Assembly: GCA_002450755.1 (NCBI GenBank)
Contig: DKAI01000087.1
Location: 1 to 16,852, forward strand
DNA: 16,852 nucleotides
DNA from: Deltaproteobacteria bacterium UBA6930
GTDB taxonomy: Bacteria; Myxococcota_A; UBA9160; UBA6930
Reading direction: 5' to 3'
Part shown: positions 13,622 to 16,852 of the stretch, piece by piece
Layout of the letters: each line of letters begins with the position of its first letter
Numbering within the stretch: the first letter of the stretch is position 1
The notes under the pieces: model-generated
Database searches by the model: none
What the model saw: only the letters and a program-made list of their open reading frames with translations
What the model was told of the DNA's origin: nothing
Position numbers and translations under genes: made by a program

Positions 13622-15379
13622 ATGAACGCCCGAAATGCAGTTACCCCACTTACGCTTGGAATCATCTCGGCTTTAATCGGCCTGTTTATCATCAATAGCG
13701 CAAACGCTGAGACCGGAGAACCAGAACAAACGTCAGGTCACTGGCCAGCCAGTCAGCCGGTTGGAGGCGAGCTTGGGCCTGTCACCGATGAAATGCTCAA
13801 ACAAGCTCCAAGTAACAATGAAGAGTGGTTACACTTTGGCGGAAATTATGCCGGTCTGCGTCATAGCCCCGTCACTTCTCTGAATCCAGAGTCCGTAAAA
13901 GACCTGAAGGCCGCTTGGGTCTTTCCTACTGGAGTTCCAGGTCAACTCGAGGCAAATCCGATTCTTTACGACGGCGTCCTGTATGTAACTTCTGCGCATA
14001 ATCGAATCTTTGCTGTAGACCCAGGAACGGGCGAACAACTTTGGCGATATGATCATCCGCAACCGGACAACATGCTGCTCTGCTGCGGCCCCGCGAATCG
14101 CGGAGCTTCCATCGCTGGAGATGCAATCTTGATGGGCACGCTTGATTCTCGCCTCGTCGCCCTAGACCGAAGAACCGGCTTAGTGCTCTGGAACACTGAG
14201 ATTGCACCTTTCACTGACGGCTTTAGCGTGACTTCAGCTCCGCTTATAGTTGGCGATATGGCCGTAGTTGGCATGGGCGGGGCGGAGTTTGGAATAAGAG
14301 GCTTCTTTGACGCATACGATGTCAAAACCGGCGAAAGAAAATGGCGCACTTATACGGTTCCAGGAGCCGGCGATAAAGAAACGGAAACTTGGGCAGGTAA
14401 TTCTTACGAAACAGGTGGAGGCTCTGGTTGGGCAACGGGAGTGTACGATCCTGAGCTTGACACGATTTATGTCGCCACGGGAAACCCTGCCCCGGACTGG
14501 AACGGTGATCTTCGCAAAGGCGATAACCTTTGGACTGATTCTCTGCTTGCGCTGGACCCTGCAACAGGAAATCTCAAATGGTATTTTCAATTCACTCCGC
14601 ATGATATTTGGGATTACGATGGAAACTCAGAACTTTGGATTGTAGACCTGGAAATTGGTGGTGAAACCAAAAAGGTTATCGCTCAAGCTAATCGAAACGG
14701 CTACCTATATATTATTGAACGAACGACTGGAAAGTTTCTCCGAGCGACCCAGTATGTCGACAATTTAAATTGGGCAATAATCGACAAGCAAGGTCGCCCG
14801 ATTGTTAATCCGAAATACACTCCTGCGGAGCCCGGCGAAAAGCCGGCAAGAATCTGTCCTGGCTTAGGTGGCGGAAACCAGGCTGCATATGCCGGCGCTG
14901 TTGATCCCCAAAAAAATGTAGCTTTTGTCCAGGTAATAGAAAGCTGCAGCGAAATGGTTAAGAGCAGTCCTATTTTCATAAAGGGAGTCCCTTTCTTTGG
15001 AGGAACCTTCGCCTTTCCAGATGCTGAAGCAGGGAAGGCCTACGGCCATCTCTCAGCAATTGACTTAGCTAGCGGTGGAATCTTATGGCAGCACAAAGAA
15101 CCGTTCCCGGCAATGACCGGTGCTTTACATACAGCTGGTGGAGTAGTTTTTACGGGTAATTCTGAAGGTCACGCGCTCGCGATCGATGCCTCGAATGGAA
15201 ATGTACTCTGGAAATTTTCGACCGGGTCAGGAATTAGAAGCCATCCCATGGCATACGAACATAAAGGGAAAACTTATGTCGTAATTGGCTCAGGTGGGGG
15301 AGGTCTTGTATCGGTGTTGGTGGGCGAGAAGCCTTCGCTACCAAAGGGCAGTGCTTTCTTTGCCTTTACGATCGATTAG
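13622..15379 (+). CDS. Secreted PQQ-dependent alcohol dehydrogenase, lanthanide-type signature
   Basis: A 585-aa periplasmic quinoprotein of the methanol/ethanol dehydrogenase family. A signal peptide is clear (hydrophobic 8-25, cleavage probably after SANA, about 29). The eight-bladed propeller shows repeated tryptophan-docking motifs (DPGTGEQLWRYD, DRRTGLVLW, DVKTGERKW, DPATGNLKW, DASNGNVLW). PQQ and metal residues: vicinal disulfide C154-C155 (CCGPANRG), E222 (AEFGIRG), N288 (VATGNP), catalytic D331 and an additional D333 in WDYDG. An Asp two residues after the catalytic Asp is the mark of lanthanide-dependent XoxF/ExaF/PedH enzymes; calcium MxaF has Ala there. There is no C-terminal cytochrome c domain. 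It may be XoxF-like or a divergent alcohol dehydrogenase; the true substrate is unknown. It is directly followed by a XoxJ-like gene. Confidence 0.92.
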   Translation: MNARNAVTPLTLGIISALIGLFIINSANAETGEPEQTSGHWPASQPVGGELGPVTDEMLKQAPSNNEEWLHFGGNYAGLRHSPVTSLNPESVKDLKAAWVFPTGVPGQLEANPILYDGVLYVTSAHNRIFAVDPGTGEQLWRYDHPQPDNMLLCCGPANRGASIAGDAILMGTLDSRLVALDRRTGLVLWNTEIAPFTDGFSVTSAPLIVGDMAVVGMGGAEFGIRGFFDAYDVKTGERKWRTYTVPGAGDKETETWAGNSYETGGGSGWATGVYDPELDTIYVATGNPAPDWNGDLRKGDNLWTDSLLALDPATGNLKWYFQFTPHDIWDYDGNSELWIVDLEIGGETKKVIAQANRNGYLYIIERTTGKFLRATQYVDNLNWAIIDKQGRPIVNPKYTPAEPGEKPARICPGLGGGNQAAYAGAVDPQKNVAFVQVIESCSEMVKSSPIFIKGVPFFGGTFAFPDAEAGKAYGHLSAIDLASGGILWQHKEPFPAMTGALHTAGGVVFTGNSEGHALAIDASNGNVLWKFSTGSGIRSHPMAYEHKGKTYVVIGSGGGGLVSVLVGEKPSLPKGSAFFAFTID

Positions 15380-15382
15380 AAA

Positions 15383-16174
15383 ATGAAACGATTTTTAATC
15401 GGCTCTGTAATTTTTTCATTGTTTATATCGGAATTCTCTCAAGCTGAGAGCCTTAAGCTTTGTGCTCTAGAAGAAGACCAACCGCGCTCCTCGAGACAAA
15501 CCGAAACAGGCGTTGACATTGAATTCGCTAAGAGCATTGCGAAAGATCTTGGGCAACCTCTTTCGATTGTCTGGGTGCCAAGCCGAAAGAAAATTGTGGA
15601 GCTTGAAGACAGCGATCTCCCTCTTGGGCGTCTAATACGGGGAAGTTGTGATCTTATTGGATCGGTCCCAGGGTCTGAAGCTCTGGGACCGTTCAGGAGC
15701 AGAATAAACCTCTCTAGACCCTACTACGGCATGGCATTTGAACTCGTGGGTCCACCTAAAACGCCTCAGTCCCTTAAAGAACTCAGATCTACGACGGTCG
15801 CCGTACAGCTACAAACTTTTTCACACCTTATTTTACAAAAGCTTGAAATTCCTTTGGTAACTGCTCTGACTACTAAGGATGCCTTCAGGATGATTGGGAT
15901 GGAAAAGGCCGAGGCTGCATTAGTATGGGGACCAGATCTTGGTCCTCTGGGATTGAAGCCACTGGACGGTTTTAAATCCCCTCAAGCGCTTCGTTGGAAT
16001 GCGCACTTCGCCATGCGCAAAAACGATTCGCGGATTAAGCAGATATCAGATTACCTTGGTAGAAAACTCCATTCTGGGAGTGCACGGGAAATCTTAAAAA
16101 GATACGGTGTCCCCTTGCATAGGCCTTTTGAAACAGTGTCAAATGTACTTTCTCGCGCAACAATTGACTTCTAA
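15383..16174 (+). CDS. Quinoprotein-associated periplasmic binding protein (XoxJ/MxaJ-like)
   Basis: A 263-aa secreted protein of the bacterial solute-binding family 3 fold. The leader covers about residues 1-21 (cleavage near FSQA-ES). The features LKLCALEEDQPRS (C27), GVDIEFAKSIAKDLGQPL (43-60), WVPSR, RLIRGSCDLIGSVPG (C89) and SRPYYGMAFELV match the pattern of binding proteins found next to PQQ dehydrogenases (MxaJ/XoxJ type), which are thought to help the dehydrogenase mature or to handle cofactor or metal rather than import solutes. The gap to the dehydrogenase is 3 nt and there is no clear ribosome site, so translation is probably coupled. No ABC permease is adjacent. The 3' end overlaps the convergent SDR gene by 4 nt. 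Confidence 0.8.
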   Translation: MKRFLIGSVIFSLFISEFSQAESLKLCALEEDQPRSSRQTETGVDIEFAKSIAKDLGQPLSIVWVPSRKKIVELEDSDLPLGRLIRGSCDLIGSVPGSEALGPFRSRINLSRPYYGMAFELVGPPKTPQSLKELRSTTVAVQLQTFSHLILQKLEIPLVTALTTKDAFRMIGMEKAEAALVWGPDLGPLGLKPLDGFKSPQALRWNAHFAMRKNDSRIKQISDYLGRKLHSGSAREILKRYGVPLHRPFETVSNVLSRATIDF

Positions 16175-16852
16175 TTGTCTTGATTTGACCTTCGCTTCAT
16201 TATGTACTCGGCAACTAATACTAAAAGAGTTCGAGAAAGGAATCTATAACCTACGTTAGATCGAATCCAGTTGAACCAACCTACCGTCAGAGCAGGCTGC
16301 AATCCCAACACCTCAAGAGTTTCCTCAACAACTTTATCAGGCGAAGAACCAGACCGTGAGATTTGATTTGCATTTTTTGCAAAATCTGTTTCGGTCGTTC
16401 CCGGAAGTACCGACAAAACATCGACTCCTGTATATCTAAGCTCGGCCCAGAGCGCTTCACCAAAAAGATTATTAAAAGATTTACTCGAGGCGTAAACAGC
16501 ATGATTTGGGAGAGGCTGAGAGCCGGCAACTGAACCTACGAATATGATTGCTCCTCTATCAAGGTTCCTCATAGAAGGTAAAAGTCTGCCCGTCAAGGAA
16601 ACAGGAGCTAGACAATTTAATCTTACGAGATCCTCTAATCTTTCCGAATCCTGGTTTTCAACAAGACCTTCGTACCCAACACCTGCGTTGTTCACTAAAA
16701 CTGAAATTTGTATATCATTCACAGTGGCAATTAATTTTTGAACCTCATCATCACGGGTTAAATCTGCTGAAACAACCCTTGTCTCAATCGAAAACTGTTT
16801 TTGCAAATTCGCTGAGAGCTCTTCTAACCGTTTTTTACGTCGAGCTACTAGA
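16171..16852 (-). CDS. Short-chain dehydrogenase/reductase (5' end beyond window)
   Basis: The frame is open to the right edge, so the N-terminus with the TGxxxGIG cofactor motif lies outside. The first visible residues, LVARRKKRLEELSANLQ, are the usual beta2/alphaC segment after the Rossmann glycine loop; a basic Arg there favours NADP(H). Downstream are SADLT, VLVNNAGVGYEG, the active-site Ser in GSVAGSQPLPNH, and YASSK carrying the catalytic Tyr and Lys; PGTTETDF follows. The C-terminal tail (FNWIRSNVGYRFLSRTLLVLVAEYIM) is amphipathic and hydrophobic, as in classical SDRs of the DltE/YqjQ kind. Reaction partner unknown. An internal TTG at 16806 is not a credible start because family homology continues past it. 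Confidence 0.9.
   Translation of the reverse strand, partial: LVARRKKRLEELSANLQKQFSIETRVVSADLTRDDEVQKLIATVNDIQISVLVNNAGVGYEGLVENQDSERLEDLVRLNCLAPVSLTGRLLPSMRNLDRGAIIFVGSVAGSQPLPNHAVYASSKSFNNLFGEALWAELRYTGVDVLSVLPGTTETDFAKNANQISRSGSSPDKVVEETLEVLGLQPALTVGWFNWIRSNVGYRFLSRTLLVLVAEYIMKRRSNQDN

Noticed and set aside
14307..14645. Open frames of about 100 codons inside the PQQ dehydrogenase on both strands
   Set aside because: They lie wholly inside a full-length, motif-complete gene and have no ribosome site or recognisable domain.
13622..15379. Naming the dehydrogenase xoxF outright
   Set aside because: The Asp-Tyr-Asp motif and XoxJ-like neighbour fit, but the CCGPANRG region and other blocks look more like general alcohol dehydrogenases and xoxG is missing; a symbol would overstate the evidence.

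Overview
This 16.85-kb window is a gene-dense piece of a bacterial chromosome with moderate GC (judged by eye). The periplasmic quinoprotein with its own secreted partner protein points to a Gram-negative-type envelope. A stand-alone rpsD (not beside rpsM/rpsK/rpoA), a class-2 PyrF of about 300 aa, clear AGGAGG-type ribosome sites and several overlapping gene ends would fit an uncultured, fairly streamlined free-living bacterium. The PVC superphylum is my weak first guess, from the look of S4 and PyrF; phylum placement is an inference only. No rRNA, tRNA, CRISPR, insertion sequence or phage gene is visible, and no stretch over about 170 bases lacks a gene.

Left part (1-7.8 kb) is mostly housekeeping: the tail of a probable type II pantothenate kinase; a BtuF-like metal/cobalamin receptor fold without a signal peptide; a small CxxC/CxxC protein; pyrE divergent from rpsD; a 42-aa extremely basic protein directly after rpsD; pyrF divergent from tgt; then ychF and rnhA (start and stop overlap by one base); then a nitroreductase and an EVE-domain protein on the minus strand.

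Middle part (7.9-10 kb): a metallo-beta-lactamase-fold hydrolase is followed closely by a small [3Fe-4S]-type ferredoxin on the plus strand. On the minus strand a zinc-ribbon/membrane-tail protein is followed by msrB.

Right part (10-16.85 kb) is the most interesting. One plus-strand run encodes an isocitrate lyase/PEP mutase-superfamily lyase translationally coupled to leuC, then leuD, then an unrecognised 166-aa protein. No leuA or leuB is present, so the three enzymes could form a hydratase/isomerase plus C-C lyase module acting on alkylmalates, although plain leucine synthesis with a hitch-hiking lyase is also possible. Next come a secreted PQQ alcohol dehydrogenase with the Asp-Tyr-Asp signature of lanthanide-dependent enzymes and, 3 nt later, a XoxJ/MxaJ-like periplasmic binding protein. 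The usual cytochrome c (xoxG) is not in the window. The window closes with the C-terminal part of a short-chain dehydrogenase on the minus strand, cut by the right edge.
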